This document shows positions 25,279 through 34,037 of a stretch of 64,000 nucleotides of DNA, piece after piece. Origin of the DNA: Nocardioides luteus (GTDB lineage: Bacteria > Actinomycetota > Actinomycetes > Propionibacteriales > Nocardioidaceae); the NCBI RefSeq assembly GCF_000960475.2, contig NZ_JZDQ02000006.1, positions 121,454 to 185,453 on the forward strand. The letters are read 5' to 3'. The notes beneath the pieces are model-generated. The model was not told the DNA's origin and searched no databases. It saw nothing but the letters and a program-made list of their open reading frames with translations. The position numbers and the translations under genes were made by a program. Each line of letters starts with the position of its first letter. Position 1 is the first letter of the stretch.

Positions 25279-26655
25279 ATGAACACCTCGTCCAACCTGC
25301 ATCGCTCGGGTCTGATCCTGGACCGGCGGCGGTTCCTCGGCCTCAGCGCCCTGGGCATCTCCGCGGCGGCGCTCTCCGCCTGTGGCGGCGGCCCTTCGAC
25401 CAGCGGAGGTGGCGGCGGCTCGAGCACCGTCGAGCAGATCGACTTCAGCGGCGTGAAGCCGGCCAAGGAGATCACCTTCTGGACCTCCAACCCGGGTGAC
25501 TCGATCAAGGTCAGCACCGAGATCGTCAACGCCTTCAACGCCTCCCAGTCCGACATCACCGTCAAGCTGGTCACGGCCGGCGCCGACTACGAGGAGATCG
25601 CGCAGAAGTTCCAGACCGCGCAGACGGGTGGCGATCTGCCCGACATCATCAACCTGTCGGACGTGTGGTGGTTCCGCTACAAGATGAACGACCAGATCAT
25701 CCCGCTCGATTCCCTCTTCGAGGCGCTCGAGTTCGACACCGACGACTACGTCGACTCGCTGCTGGGCGACTACCTCTACGACGACGCCCACTGGGCGGTG
25801 CCGTGGGCCCGCTCGACACCGCTCTTCTACTACAACAAGGACCACTGGAAGAAGGCCGGCCTCTCCGACCAGGGGCCGCAGACCTGGGAGGAGTTCGGCG
25901 AGTGGAAGACCAAGCTCGCCCAGGCGAGCGGCGCGAAGTTCGCCTTCCAGTTCCCGGCGCTGGCGGGCTACGCCGGCTGGACCCTGCAGAACAACCTGTG
26001 GGGCTGGGGCGGCGGCTGGTCGAAGGAGGAGTCCTTCGACATCACCTGCAACTCCTCCGAGGCGGTCGAGGCGCTCTCCTTCCTGAAGGACTGGGTCTAC
26101 AAGGACAAGGTCGCCGGGGTCGCCGGCGTCGACCAGATCCAGGACTTCGCGGCGGGTGTCGCCAGTGCCACCGTGGGCTCGACCGGTGACCTGATCAACG
26201 CGATCACCTCGGCGAAGTTCGAGGTCGGCGTCGCCCCGCTGCCCGCCGGGCCGGTGGAGACCGAGCGGATCTGCCCGACCGGCGGCTCCGGTGTCGGCAT
26301 CCCGAAGGACATCAGCCCCGAACGGCAGCTCGCGGCCGGCACCTTCATCAAGTTCCTCACCGAGCCCGAGCAGGCGATCAAGTTCTCCGAGGCGACCGGC
26401 TACGTGCCGATCCGCAAGTCCGCCGACCCGGCGGCGATCCTGAAGAAGACCCCGCAGGCGCAGGTCGCGATCGACCAGCTCCCCAACACCCGATCCCAGG
26501 ACTACGCCCGCGTCTTCCTGCCCGGCGGCGACCTGGAGATGGCCAACCACATGGCCTCGATCCTCACCGAGAACAAGGACGTCCAGACCGAGATGGACAG
26601 CCTGAAGACGGCGCTGGAGAAGATCTACACCGACCAGGTGAAGCCGCACGTGTGA
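25279..26655 (+). CDS. ugpB: ABC substrate-binding lipoprotein (UgpB type)
   Basis: 458 residues from ATG 25279 with an AAGGGA ribosome binding site. The signal peptide has a twin-arginine-like motif (DRRRFLGLSALG) and a lipobox LSAC with lipidated Cys35, so it is probably exported folded and anchored outside. The type 1 binding fold contains EITFWTSNPGDS, GDLPDIINLSDVWWFRY, NNLWGWGGGW and PTGGSGVGIPKDIS, closest to UgpB-like glycerol-3-phosphate or glycerophosphodiester receptors. A generic sugar receptor is the alternative. A terminator follows. Confidence 0.8.
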   Translation: MNTSSNLHRSGLILDRRRFLGLSALGISAAALSACGGGPSTSGGGGGSSTVEQIDFSGVKPAKEITFWTSNPGDSIKVSTEIVNAFNASQSDITVKLVTAGADYEEIAQKFQTAQTGGDLPDIINLSDVWWFRYKMNDQIIPLDSLFEALEFDTDDYVDSLLGDYLYDDAHWAVPWARSTPLFYYNKDHWKKAGLSDQGPQTWEEFGEWKTKLAQASGAKFAFQFPALAGYAGWTLQNNLWGWGGGWSKEESFDITCNSSEAVEALSFLKDWVYKDKVAGVAGVDQIQDFAAGVASATVGSTGDLINAITSAKFEVGVAPLPAGPVETERICPTGGSGVGIPKDISPERQLAAGTFIKFLTEPEQAIKFSEATGYVPIRKSADPAAILKKTPQAQVAIDQLPNTRSQDYARVFLPGGDLEMANHMASILTENKDVQTEMDSLKTALEKIYTDQVKPHV

Positions 26656-26666
26656 CGAACGCCACC

Positions 26667-26693
26667 GTAGGGCACCCCGCGGGGGTGCCCTAC
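26667..26693 (+). terminator. Terminator of the ugp operon
   Basis: A perfect 12-bp stem (26667-26678 and 26682-26693) with loop GCG. Its right end overlaps the -10 element of the next gene (TACGCT, 26691-26696). Confidence 0.75.
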
Positions 26694-26704
26694 GCTCGGT
26701 TCTC

Positions 26705-27463
26705 GTGAGCGAGGACTTGGTAGTGGAGCGGCGCCCGGGCGTCGTACAGGTGACCTTCAACCGGCCGCAGAAGCACAACGCCTTCACCGCGGAGATGTAC
26801 GGCGCGCTGCACGAGCTCTGCGACGAGCTCGCCAAGGACGAGTCGGTGAAGGTGCTGGTGCTGACCGGCACCGGTGGGCGGGCGTTCGCCGCCGGCAACG
26901 AGATCTCCGACTTCCTCTCCCGCGACGCGGTGGAGTACGAGGACTGGATCCGCGCGCTGCTCGAGAAGCTCTTCGCCCTCCCGCAGGTCACCATCGCCGC
27001 GGTCGACGGGGTCTGCGTCGGCGGCGGGCTCGCGGTCGCGACCCACTGCGACCTGCGGGTCGCGACGCCGCACTCGCGCTTCGGCTACCCGATCGCGAAG
27101 ACGCTCGGCAACGCGCTCGCGGCCTCGATCGTCTACCGCGCGGCCGCCGTCTTCGGTGAGCCGATCGTGCGCGAGATGCTCCTCGCCGCCCGGCTGATCA
27201 ACGCCGACCGCGCCTACGCCACCGGAGCCCTGACCGCCGTCACCGACTCCCTGGCCGAGGAGGTCGACACGCTCGTCGAGGGCGTCCTGGCGCTCTCCGG
27301 CGTCACCGTCCGCGCCACCAAGAGCCAGCTCGCCGCGTACGCCGCCCGCACCGAGGCCTCGCCCGAGGGCGACGAGGACCTGCTCCGCGAGGTCTACACC
27401 GGCGCGGACTTCAAGGAGGGCGTCCGCGCGTTCCTGGCCAAGGAGAAGCCGGCCTTCCGCTGA
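26705..27463 (+). CDS. Enoyl-CoA hydratase/isomerase family protein
   Basis: 252 residues of the crotonase fold. The oxyanion-hole segments are GTGGRAFAAGNEISDF (about 55-70) and VDGVCVGGGLAVATHCDLRVA (about 100-120), and the C-terminal helices are complete. The usual glutamate pair of hydratases is not clear in VREMLLAARLINADRAYATGALTAV, so hydratase, isomerase or hydrolase activity cannot be decided. GTG 26705 follows a TACGCT -10 element by eight bases. Confidence 0.83.
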   Translation: MSEDLVVERRPGVVQVTFNRPQKHNAFTAEMYGALHELCDELAKDESVKVLVLTGTGGRAFAAGNEISDFLSRDAVEYEDWIRALLEKLFALPQVTIAAVDGVCVGGGLAVATHCDLRVATPHSRFGYPIAKTLGNALAASIVYRAAAVFGEPIVREMLLAARLINADRAYATGALTAVTDSLAEEVDTLVEGVLALSGVTVRATKSQLAAYAARTEASPEGDEDLLREVYTGADFKEGVRAFLAKEKPAFR

Positions 27464-27470
27464 ACCAGGG

Positions 27471-28298
27471 CTACCGGCGGGTGGTCTCCTCGCTGCCCAG
27501 CGACCCCAGCAGCGCCAGCTTCTCGGCGCTCTCCGAGCCGGGCTCGGCGTGGTAGATGCCCAGGATGAGGTCGTCGTGGTCGGTGAGCAGCTTCTGCCGG
27601 TGCAGGGTCATCGCCCCGACCTGCGGGTGGTCCAGCGTGAGGACCCCGCCGGCGAGCGCCACCACCTCGTGGCGGGCCCACAGCTGCCGAAACCGTTCGC
27701 TGCCGAGCGAGAGCTCACCGACCAGCTCGACGAAGCGTGGGTCGTCGATGTTGTTGCCGACCGAGGTCCGGAACCCGGCCACGAGGGAGGCGGTGACCGT
27801 GTCCCACTCGCTGTGCAGCGCCTGCACAGCGGGGTCGAGGAAGAACGACCGCAGCCGGTTCTCGCCCACATCGAGCGTCGGGTCGACCAGCCGGGCCAGC
27901 TGGTTGGCGGCGAGGATGTCGAAGTAGCGGTCCTCGACGAACGCCGGCACGCCGACCACCTCCAGGAGCTGGGCCATCGAGGCCGGCACCTGCGCGCGCC
28001 GCGGACGCCGGACCCGTCGCGGGCGGGGCGCGACCATCCCGAGCAGGTAGGTGGTGCCGGCCTCGTCGAGCCGCAGCACCCGGGCGATCGACTCCAGCAC
28101 CTGCGGTGACGGGTTCCGGTCTCGGCCCTGCTCCAGTCGCAGGTAGTAGTCCGCGCTGACGCCGGCCAGCAGCGCGACCTCCTCGCGGCGGAGGCCGGGC
28201 ACGCGGCGAACACCGTTCGTGGGGAGGCCGACGTCCTCGGGACGTACGAGCTCACGACGGGCCCGCAGGTAGGCACCCAGCTGGTTGTCCGCGCTCAC
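27471..28298 (-). CDS. XRE regulator with MmyB-like ligand-binding domain
   Basis: 275 residues, GTG start at 28298. An XRE helix-turn-helix is at about 7-80 (LGAYLRARRELV, VPGLRREEVALLAGVSADYYLRLEQGRDRNPS). The remaining two thirds is the MLTR/MmyB-like ligand domain (VPAFVEDRYFDILAANQLARLVDP, FRQLWARHEV, LTLDHPQVGAMTLHRQKLL). Such regulators usually control an adjacent, divergent oxidoreductase, and here the divergent gene is an aldo/keto reductase. CCAGGATC and CCTGGATC boxes in the shared promoter may be its site. Confidence 0.88.
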   Translation of the reverse strand: MSADNQLGAYLRARRELVRPEDVGLPTNGVRRVPGLRREEVALLAGVSADYYLRLEQGRDRNPSPQVLESIARVLRLDEAGTTYLLGMVAPRPRRVRRPRRAQVPASMAQLLEVVGVPAFVEDRYFDILAANQLARLVDPTLDVGENRLRSFFLDPAVQALHSEWDTVTASLVAGFRTSVGNNIDDPRFVELVGELSLGSERFRQLWARHEVVALAGGVLTLDHPQVGAMTLHRQKLLTDHDDLILGIYHAEPGSESAEKLALLGSLGSEETTRR

Positions 28299-28436
28299 GC
28301 TCCCCACGATAGACCGGCGTTCGGCCCGGTTCGGCGCTCCAGACTGGTCCCCCCACCCCCAGGATCGGCGGGCCTCTCCCTGGATCCCGCGGCGCGAGGC
28401 ATCGTGGAGGCACCGCGAACGAGGAGAGGACCGATC

Positions 28437-29297
28437 TTGACCGTCACTGCCACCACGTACGGCACCTACCACCTGGGCGACCTCGAGGTCCGCCGGATGG
28501 GCTACGGCGCGATGCAGCTCGCCGGCCCCCACGTCATGGGCCCGCCGGCCGACCGCGACGGCGCGGTCGCCGTGCTCCGCGAGGCCGTCGCGCTGGGCGT
28601 CGACCACATCGACACCAGCGACTTCTACGGCCCGTACGTCACCAACCAGATCATCAAGGAGGCCCTGCACCCCTACCCGGCGGGTCTGCGCATCGTCACC
28701 AAGGTCGGTGCCCGCCGCGACGAGGAGGGAGCGTGGCTGCCGGCGAGCTCGCCCGACGAGCTGCGCGCCGCCGTCCACTCCAACCTGGAGAACCTGGGCC
28801 TCGACGCGGTCGACGTCGTCAACTTCCGGATGATGGGCGACCCGAGCCCGGCCGAGGTCGCCCAGGGCTACGCGGTGCTCGCCGAGCTGCGGGAACAGGG
28901 GCTGATCCGCCACCTCGGGATCAGCGAGGCACGTGCTGAGCACATCGCCGCGGCCCAGGCCGTCGCGCCGGTCGTCTGCGTGCAGAACCTCTACAACCTG
29001 GCCAACCGCACCGACGACGAGCTGATCGACTCGCTGGCCGAGCAGGGCATCGCGTACGTCCCCTACTTCCCGCTCGGCGGATTCACTCCGCTGCAGTCCG
29101 GCGCCCTCGACGTCGTCGCCGAGCGCCTCGGCGCGAGCCGGATGTCGGTCGCGCTCTCCTGGCTGCTGCGCCGCTCGCCCAACATCCTGCTCATCCCCGG
29201 CACCTCGTCGGTCGACCACCTGCGCGAGAACGTCGCCGGCGCGGCGCTCGAGCTCAGCGCGGATGACCTCGCGGAGCTGGACGCCATCGGCCGCTGA
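28437..29297 (+). CDS. Aldo/keto reductase
   Basis: 286 residues from TTG 28437. That start is chosen because a strong ribosome binding site, GAGGAGAGG, lies eight bases before it. The earlier in-frame GTG at 28404 overlaps that site and adds non-conserved residues. A TIM-barrel NADPH-dependent reductase: catalytic Asp and Tyr in DHIDTSDFYGPYVTN, Lys in IVTKVG, and the C-terminal NADPH segment IPGTSSVDHLRENV. Substrate unknown. Probably controlled by the divergent XRE regulator. Confidence 0.88.
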   Translation: MTVTATTYGTYHLGDLEVRRMGYGAMQLAGPHVMGPPADRDGAVAVLREAVALGVDHIDTSDFYGPYVTNQIIKEALHPYPAGLRIVTKVGARRDEEGAWLPASSPDELRAAVHSNLENLGLDAVDVVNFRMMGDPSPAEVAQGYAVLAELREQGLIRHLGISEARAEHIAAAQAVAPVVCVQNLYNLANRTDDELIDSLAEQGIAYVPYFPLGGFTPLQSGALDVVAERLGASRMSVALSWLLRRSPNILLIPGTSSVDHLRENVAGAALELSADDLAELDAIGR

Positions 29298-29416
29298 ATT
29301 CGGTTGACCCGCTCCATGGCTGGGCGGAGACCCCGTCATGACTGACGAGCAGGGCTCACAGGGTCTCCACAGCCACCTCACCGATTCGCCTCAACCGGTG
29401 ACGTGACCATGGTGAG

Positions 29417-30808
29417 GTGACATCGATACCCATCGCCCCGGCCGTCCGCATCGCCGGCTCGCGGGCAAGGCTCGACGAAGCCGTCAGGCTGCTTGCGGGT
29501 GCCACGCTGTGGTCCGCGTTGCTGCTGGTGACGTACTGGTGGGAGGCGGACGGCGGCCTCCAGGATCTGGGGTCCTGGGCCGGTGCGCTCACTTCGATCG
29601 GACGCCTCTCCGCACTGCTCTCCTCGGTGCTGCTGCTCGCCCAGGTGATCCTGATGGCGCGGGTGCCGGTGCTGGAGAGCGCCTTCGGGCAGGACCGGCT
29701 CGTCCGGTTCCACCGGATCGTCGGGTTCACCTCGTTCAATCTGCTGGTCGCGCATTTGGTCCTGATCACCTGGGGGTACGCCGCGGGCAGCCTGCTGCGC
29801 TGGCCGGCCGAGCTGTGGAGCCTGACCTGGACCTACCCGGGGCTGCTGCTCGCCGTCGCCGGCACGGTCGCGTTGGTGATGGTCGTCGTGACCAGCATCA
29901 AGGCGGCCCGCCGCCGGATCCGGTACGAGTCGTGGCACCTGCTCCACCTCTACGGCTACCTCGGCGCAGGACTCGCTCTGCCGCACCAGCTCTGGACCGG
30001 GCAGGAGTTCTTGCAACGGCCCGGCGCGACCCTGTTCTGGTGGACCGCCTGGGGCGTCACCGCGGCCGCGGTGCTGGTCTTCCGGGTCGGGCTGCCGCTG
30101 TGGCGCAGTCTCCGTCACGACCTGCGGGTCGTCGCGGTCGTGCCCGAGGCGCCGGGCGTCGTCTCGGTGCACCTGAGCGGCCGCGACCTGGAGCGTCTGC
30201 GCGGTCACGCCGGCCGGTTCTTCACCTGGCGCTTCCTCGGCGCACCCGGCTGGAGCCGGGCGCACCCCTACTCGCTCTCCGCGGCGCCCGGACCGCACGG
30301 CCTGCGGATCACGGTGCGAGCGGCCGGTGACGGCAGCGCCGCGCTGACAACCCTCGCGACCGGCTCTCGCGTGCTGGTCGAGGGGCCGTACGGCCGGCTC
30401 TCCGCCCGTGCTCGCACCCTCTCCAAGGTGGTACTGATCGGCTCCGGGGTCGGGATGGCGCCGCTGCGCTCGCTGGCCGAAGGTCTCTCGTACGCCCCGG
30501 GCGAGGCCCTCGTCCTGCACCGGTTCCGTGACCGGCCGCTCTTCGCCGCCGAGCTGGCCGAGCTCGCCCGCACCCGCGGGCTCGGGTTGGTCGATCTGCC
30601 CGGTCGTCGCCGCCACGAGGGCTCCTGGGTGGGGACGGGGTACGCGGGCCACGACGATGTCCAGGTTCTCCTCGGCTGGGTTCCCGACATCGCCGACCGT
30701 GATGTCTATGTCTGTGGTCCATCGGGGTGGACCGACAGTCTGTGCCGCGCAGCTCGGGCAGCAGGCGTACGCGATCAGAACCTGCACGTCGAGAGCTTCG
30801 GATGGTGA
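29417..30808 (+). CDS. Ferric-reductase-like transmembrane flavoprotein (NAD(P)H oxidoreductase)
   Basis: 463 residues. The N-terminal half has about six membrane helices with haem-ligand-type histidines (VRFHRIVGF, NLLVAHLVLI, WHLLHLYGYLG). The C-terminal half is a ferredoxin-reductase-like FAD/NAD(P)H module (HPYSLSAAPG, VEGPYGRLS, VLIGSGVGMAPLRSLAEGL, YVCGPSGWTDSL). It would carry electrons from cytosolic NAD(P)H across the membrane. The next genes encode an FMN-binding exported protein and ApbE, which suggests electron delivery to an extracytoplasmic flavin. Confidence 0.87.
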   Translation: MTSIPIAPAVRIAGSRARLDEAVRLLAGATLWSALLLVTYWWEADGGLQDLGSWAGALTSIGRLSALLSSVLLLAQVILMARVPVLESAFGQDRLVRFHRIVGFTSFNLLVAHLVLITWGYAAGSLLRWPAELWSLTWTYPGLLLAVAGTVALVMVVVTSIKAARRRIRYESWHLLHLYGYLGAGLALPHQLWTGQEFLQRPGATLFWWTAWGVTAAAVLVFRVGLPLWRSLRHDLRVVAVVPEAPGVVSVHLSGRDLERLRGHAGRFFTWRFLGAPGWSRAHPYSLSAAPGPHGLRITVRAAGDGSAALTTLATGSRVLVEGPYGRLSARARTLSKVVLIGSGVGMAPLRSLAEGLSYAPGEALVLHRFRDRPLFAAELAELARTRGLGLVDLPGRRRHEGSWVGTGYAGHDDVQVLLGWVPDIADRDVYVCGPSGWTDSLCRAARAAGVRDQNLHVESFGW

Positions 30809-30812
30809 ACGG

Positions 30813-31289
30813 ATGAGAAGGATCATGCTGTGGCTGATGTCCACGATCACGGTGGTGGTGCTGCTGTTCGGCTACCACACCTCGCGGGAGGGAGCGGCCA
30901 CCACGGCCAGCCCGCCCGCGGTCGTCTCGGGTCAGAGCAGCGGTAGCAGTCAGAGCAGTCAGAGCAGTCAGAGCAGTCAGAGTGGTACCTCTGGCTCGAC
31001 CCCCTCGAGCGACACGACCACCTTCACCGGGGACACCGCCCAGACGCAGTGGGGACCGGTGCAGGTCGAGATCACGGTCGCCGGAGGCAAGCTCACCGGC
31101 GTCCAGGTGCCGGTCTACCCCAACGGGAACCGTCGCGACCAGGAGATCAACGACTACGCCCTGCCGGTTCTGGTGGACGAGACGCTCTCGGCGCAGGGCG
31201 CTGACATCGACATGGTCAGTGGCGCGACCGTGACCAGCCAGGGCTATCTGACCTCGCTGCAGAGCGCACTGGACCAGGCCGGCCTGTGA
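30813..31289 (+). CDS. Exported FMN-binding domain protein
   Basis: 158 residues. An N-terminal signal or anchor helix (about 5-21) is followed by a low-complexity Ser/Gln linker (38-60) and an FMN-binding domain (70-158). The segment DMVSGATVTSQGY carries the flavinylation motif with acceptor Thr139, to which ApbE attaches FMN covalently. The linker is encoded by a 9-bp tandem repeat. It is four bases from the preceding oxidoreductase gene and overlaps apbE (GTGA), so the three form one module. Confidence 0.87.
   Translation: MRRIMLWLMSTITVVVLLFGYHTSREGAATTASPPAVVSGQSSGSSQSSQSSQSSQSGTSGSTPSSDTTTFTGDTAQTQWGPVQVEITVAGGKLTGVQVPVYPNGNRRDQEINDYALPVLVDETLSAQGADIDMVSGATVTSQGYLTSLQSALDQAGL
30932..30980 (+). 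repeat. Nine-base tandem repeat in the linker of the FMN-binding protein
   Basis: A degenerate CAGAGCAGT unit is repeated about five times and encodes Ser-Ser-Gln units. It is a slippage-prone tract whose copy number could change linker length in steps of three residues without a frameshift. Confidence 0.75.
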
Positions 31290-32042
31290 ACCGCTACGTC
31301 GGGAGGGTGATGGGCACCGCGGTCAGCCTGGCGCTACGCGGGCTGCACGAGTGCGACGACCGGGCCGAGGCCACCTGGGCGACGGTGATGGAATCGCTGC
31401 GCAAGGCCGAGGAGGTCTTCACCACCTACCGCGGCGACTCCTGGGTCAGCCGGCTGGGCCGCGGCGAGGTGAGCGTGCTCGACTGTCCGCCGGAGGTCGC
31501 GGAGGTCCTGGACCTGGGCGAGAGAGCTCGCACCGAGTCCGGTGGCGCGTTCGACGTGTGGCGCGACGGTCTGCTCGACCCGTCGGGCGTGGAAGGGCTG
31601 GGCAGTGCAGCGGGCGGCCGCCGCGCTCGAGTCGCTGGAACGTACCGACCACTGCCTGTCAGTCGGTGGCGACATGATGTGCCATGCCGCGGCCGACTCC
31701 GAGCTGTGGCGGATCGGGATCGAGGATCCGCGTGACCCATCGAAGGTCCTCGCGGTCGTACCGGTACGCCGCGGCGCGGTCGCGACCTCCGGCGCCGCGC
31801 ACCGGGGCGCCCACATCGTCGACGCGCGCACGGGCGAGATCCCTCACGCGCTGGCATCGGTCACCGTCGTCGCGCACGACCTGGTCACCGCAGACATCGC
31901 CGCCACGACAGCTTTCGCCCTCGGTGCCGACGGCGCCACCTGGCTCCGCGCGCAGGAGCTGACCGGGCTGGTGGTGGCCGCGGACGGAGGCGTCGACACC
32001 GTCGGATCAGCACCCCCGCCAGCCTGCGCCCAATTCTGTTGA
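31286..32042 (+). pseudogene. apbE: FAD:protein FMN transferase ApbE, frameshifted
   Basis: The first frame (GTG 31286) encodes the ApbE N-terminus (MGTAVSLAL, TYRGDSWVSRL, GGAFDVWRDGLLDPSGV). The family motif DPSGVVKGWAV is broken: after GTG 31589-31591 the matching sequence continues in another frame from AAG 31593 (KGWAVQRAAAALES, SVGGDMMCHA, WRIGIEDP, ATSGAAHRGAHIVDARTG, TTAFALGA). This fits loss of two bases near 31592. It could be a genuine mutation or a sequencing error. ApbE would flavinylate the preceding FMN-binding protein, so its loss would disable the module unless another ApbE exists. Confidence 0.85.
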
Positions 32043-32073
32043 CCTCCTCGCGGTCCGGGCGGACACTCGGCCC

Positions 32074-32838
32074 ATGGCTGAGGCGAAGGTCGACAGGGTC
32101 ACGTACGCCGAGACCGACCGCTTCCGGGGCGCGCTGATCACACAGAGCGATGTCGGTGGGCTGGAGATCCGGGACTGCTGGTTCGAGGAGCGGCTCAAGA
32201 TCGTCGACTGCTGGGGCCGCGACGTCTATCTCGGCGGCGACTTCAAGCGGGTCGTGGTCAACGACGTCGACGTGACGGCGTACGTCGAGGCCGAGCTCGA
32301 TCGGATCGAGCCCAACCGGGTGCTGGCCCGTGAGGCGGAGACCGCGGAGGAGATCCGGGCCGCCTGGGCGGCGGTCGAGGCGACCTGGGCGGCGACGGTC
32401 GAGCAGGCCCGGCAGCTGCCGGAGGAGCTGCTCCACCAACAGGTCGACGGCGAGTGGTCGTTCATCGAGACCCTGCGCCACCTGCTCCACGCCAGCGACA
32501 AGTGGCTCGGCAACCCGGTCCTCGAGGAGGACGACCCCTACCACCCGCTCGGCTACGGGCCGGGGGGCGTGGACGAGACCGGCACGGGCCTCACCGTCGA
32601 CGCCGACCCCTCGCTGGACGAGGTCCTGCGACCCCGTCTTGCACGGATGGCGACGATGCGCGACTTCGTCGCGGAGGTCACCGATGCGGACCTCGACCGG
32701 CTCTGCACCCGTACGCCGGTCGGCAACGACCCCGAGGCCGACTACTCCGTGCGCCGCTGCCTCAAGGTCGTGCTCGCCGAGGAGGCCGAGCACCACCGCT
32801 ACGCCGTGCGTGACCTGGCCGCGTTAACCGCTGGTTGA
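32074..32838 (+). CDS. DinB-like protein with pentapeptide-like N-terminus
   Basis: 254 residues. The first 65 residues have a pentapeptide-repeat look (DRFRGALITQSDVGGLEIRDCWFEERLKIVDC seen in pieces). The remainder is a DinB_2 four-helix bundle with metal-ligand histidines (WSFIETLRHLLHASDKW and EEAEHHRYAVRDL). DinB-fold enzymes include thiol-dependent transferases, and in actinobacteria mycothiol-dependent ones. The precise activity is unknown. Confidence 0.8.
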   Translation: MAEAKVDRVTYAETDRFRGALITQSDVGGLEIRDCWFEERLKIVDCWGRDVYLGGDFKRVVVNDVDVTAYVEAELDRIEPNRVLAREAETAEEIRAAWAAVEATWAATVEQARQLPEELLHQQVDGEWSFIETLRHLLHASDKWLGNPVLEEDDPYHPLGYGPGGVDETGTGLTVDADPSLDEVLRPRLARMATMRDFVAEVTDADLDRLCTRTPVGNDPEADYSVRRCLKVVLAEEAEHHRYAVRDLAALTAG

Positions 32839-32867
32839 GGCGGAGCGATGCCCCTACGATGACCGCC

Positions 32868-33239
32868 GTGGTGGTCTTCGGCTGGTTCGTGCTGACTCTG
32901 GTGTTCGTCGACGAGCTGCTCGCGATGGCCGCCTTCGGGGTGTGGGGCTGGGAGCACGATCCGCGGTGGCTGCTGGTCTGGCTGCTGCCCCTGGCGGCGA
33001 TGTTCGTCTGGTGGTCCTTCGCCTCGCCGAAGGCGCCTCGCGGTGGTCCCGTGGTCCGGCCGGTCGCCAAGGTGATCGTCTTCGGACTCGCCTCGCTGGC
33101 GCTCCTCGACGCCGGTCACCCGGGATGGGCGCTCGCCCTGCTGGTCTTCTCGGTCGTGATCAACGCCCTGGCTCAGGTGCCGGCGATCAGCCGGCTGCCC
33201 ACCGATGGACCTCGAGGAGACTCGGTCCGTACCAGGTGA
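32868..33239 (+). CDS. YrdB/DUF2568-family small membrane protein
   Basis: 123 residues from GTG 32868, with about four membrane helices and the ELLAMAAFGVWGW segment typical of YrdB (DUF2568). A -10 element TACGAT (32855-32860) lies seven bases before this GTG, so a leaderless start is preferred over ATG 32859, which overlaps the -10. Function unknown. Its 3' end overlaps the convergent gene by 53 bases. Confidence 0.75.
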   Translation: MVVFGWFVLTLVFVDELLAMAAFGVWGWEHDPRWLLVWLLPLAAMFVWWSFASPKAPRGGPVVRPVAKVIVFGLASLALLDAGHPGWALALLVFSVVINALAQVPAISRLPTDGPRGDSVRTR

Positions 33240-33882
33240 TCAGCCGGCCGCTGACCAGCTCCGTCGGTGTCCGCGTGAAGGCCTCCGGGCCGTCGTCGGC
33301 GGTGAACACGTACGGCTCGTCGGGGAGCAGCACCGCGTCGGCCCCGGAGTCGTCGATCTCGGCCAGGTCGAGGTGCGGATAGCGCTCCTGGTGGGCGCCG
33401 AAGACGTTCTCCCAGCCCAGCCGCCGCAGCAGGTCCCCGGTGAACGTCCGTGAGCCGACCACCATCCACGGATCGCGCCAGATCGGCACCGCCACCCGGC
33501 GGCTGACCCGGGGGAGCGGCCCGCACCACAGCCGGCGGGTCTCCGTGAGCCAGTCCGGGCGCTCCCAGCCGAGCACGTCGTCGAAGAGCCGCTCGTAGGT
33601 CGTCACCGCGGCCGGGACGCTCTCGATGTCGGTGACCTCGACCCGGATGCCGGACTCGCGCAGACGACGGACGTCGAGCTCGCGGTTCTCCTCCTTGTTG
33701 GCGATCACCAGGTCCGGCTCGAGGTCGCGGATGACGGCGAGGTTCGGGTTCTTGGTGCCGCGGACGCGGGTCACCTCGAGGTCGGCCGGATGGGTGCACC
33801 AGTCGGTGGCGCCGACGAGCGCGTCGGGACGTACCGAGGCCAGTGCTTCGGTGATCGAGGGGACCAGACTGACGATCCGCAC
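33187..33882 (-). CDS. Cytosolic helical-backbone metal-receptor protein (BtuF-like)
   Basis: 231 residues with the fold of cobalamin or siderophore binding proteins (MRIVSLVPSITEAL, LVGATDWCTHP, GTKNPNLAVIRDLEPDLVIANKEENR, WRDPWMVVGSRTFTGDLLRRLGWENVFG). It has no signal peptide or lipobox, so it should be cytosolic, and there are no ABC genes beside it. It may bind a metal complex or act as an enzyme-like relative of BtuF. Confidence 0.78.
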   Translation of the reverse strand: MRIVSLVPSITEALASVRPDALVGATDWCTHPADLEVTRVRGTKNPNLAVIRDLEPDLVIANKEENRELDVRRLRESGIRVEVTDIESVPAAVTTYERLFDDVLGWERPDWLTETRRLWCGPLPRVSRRVAVPIWRDPWMVVGSRTFTGDLLRRLGWENVFGAHQERYPHLDLAEIDDSGADAVLLPDEPYVFTADDGPEAFTRTPTELVSGRLITWYGPSLLEVHRWAAG

Positions 33883-33989
33883 CGGTTCCGACGCCCCCTT
33901 CCCCTGCCGAGATGCCGAGCGTACGTCATCGGCCGGAGCGGGCGCCGCGGGTGTCGGGTCCAGGAATGCAGGGTCGCCTCCCGTAGTTT

Positions 33990-34010
33990 CGAATATCAGA
34001 GGGATATTCG
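33990..34010. promoter_or_regulatory. Operator-like dyad before the poxB-like gene
   Basis: CGAATATC-AGAGG-GATATTCG is a perfect dyad with 8-bp arms, 27 bases before ATG 34038. The half-site CGAATATC also occurs at 36472-36479, next to the GntR gene. Confidence 0.55.
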
Positions 34011-34037
34011 GATTGTGCGACTCCTGAGGAGGAGATC

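Noticed and set aside
24388..26994. Long minus-strand frame opposite the ugp genes (868 codons)
   Set aside because: It runs across three real genes and a terminator and shows no domain.
29326..29368. Terminator after the aldo/keto reductase gene
   Set aside because: GGAGACCC and GGGTCTCC can pair, but the loop is 27 bases and no T-run follows.
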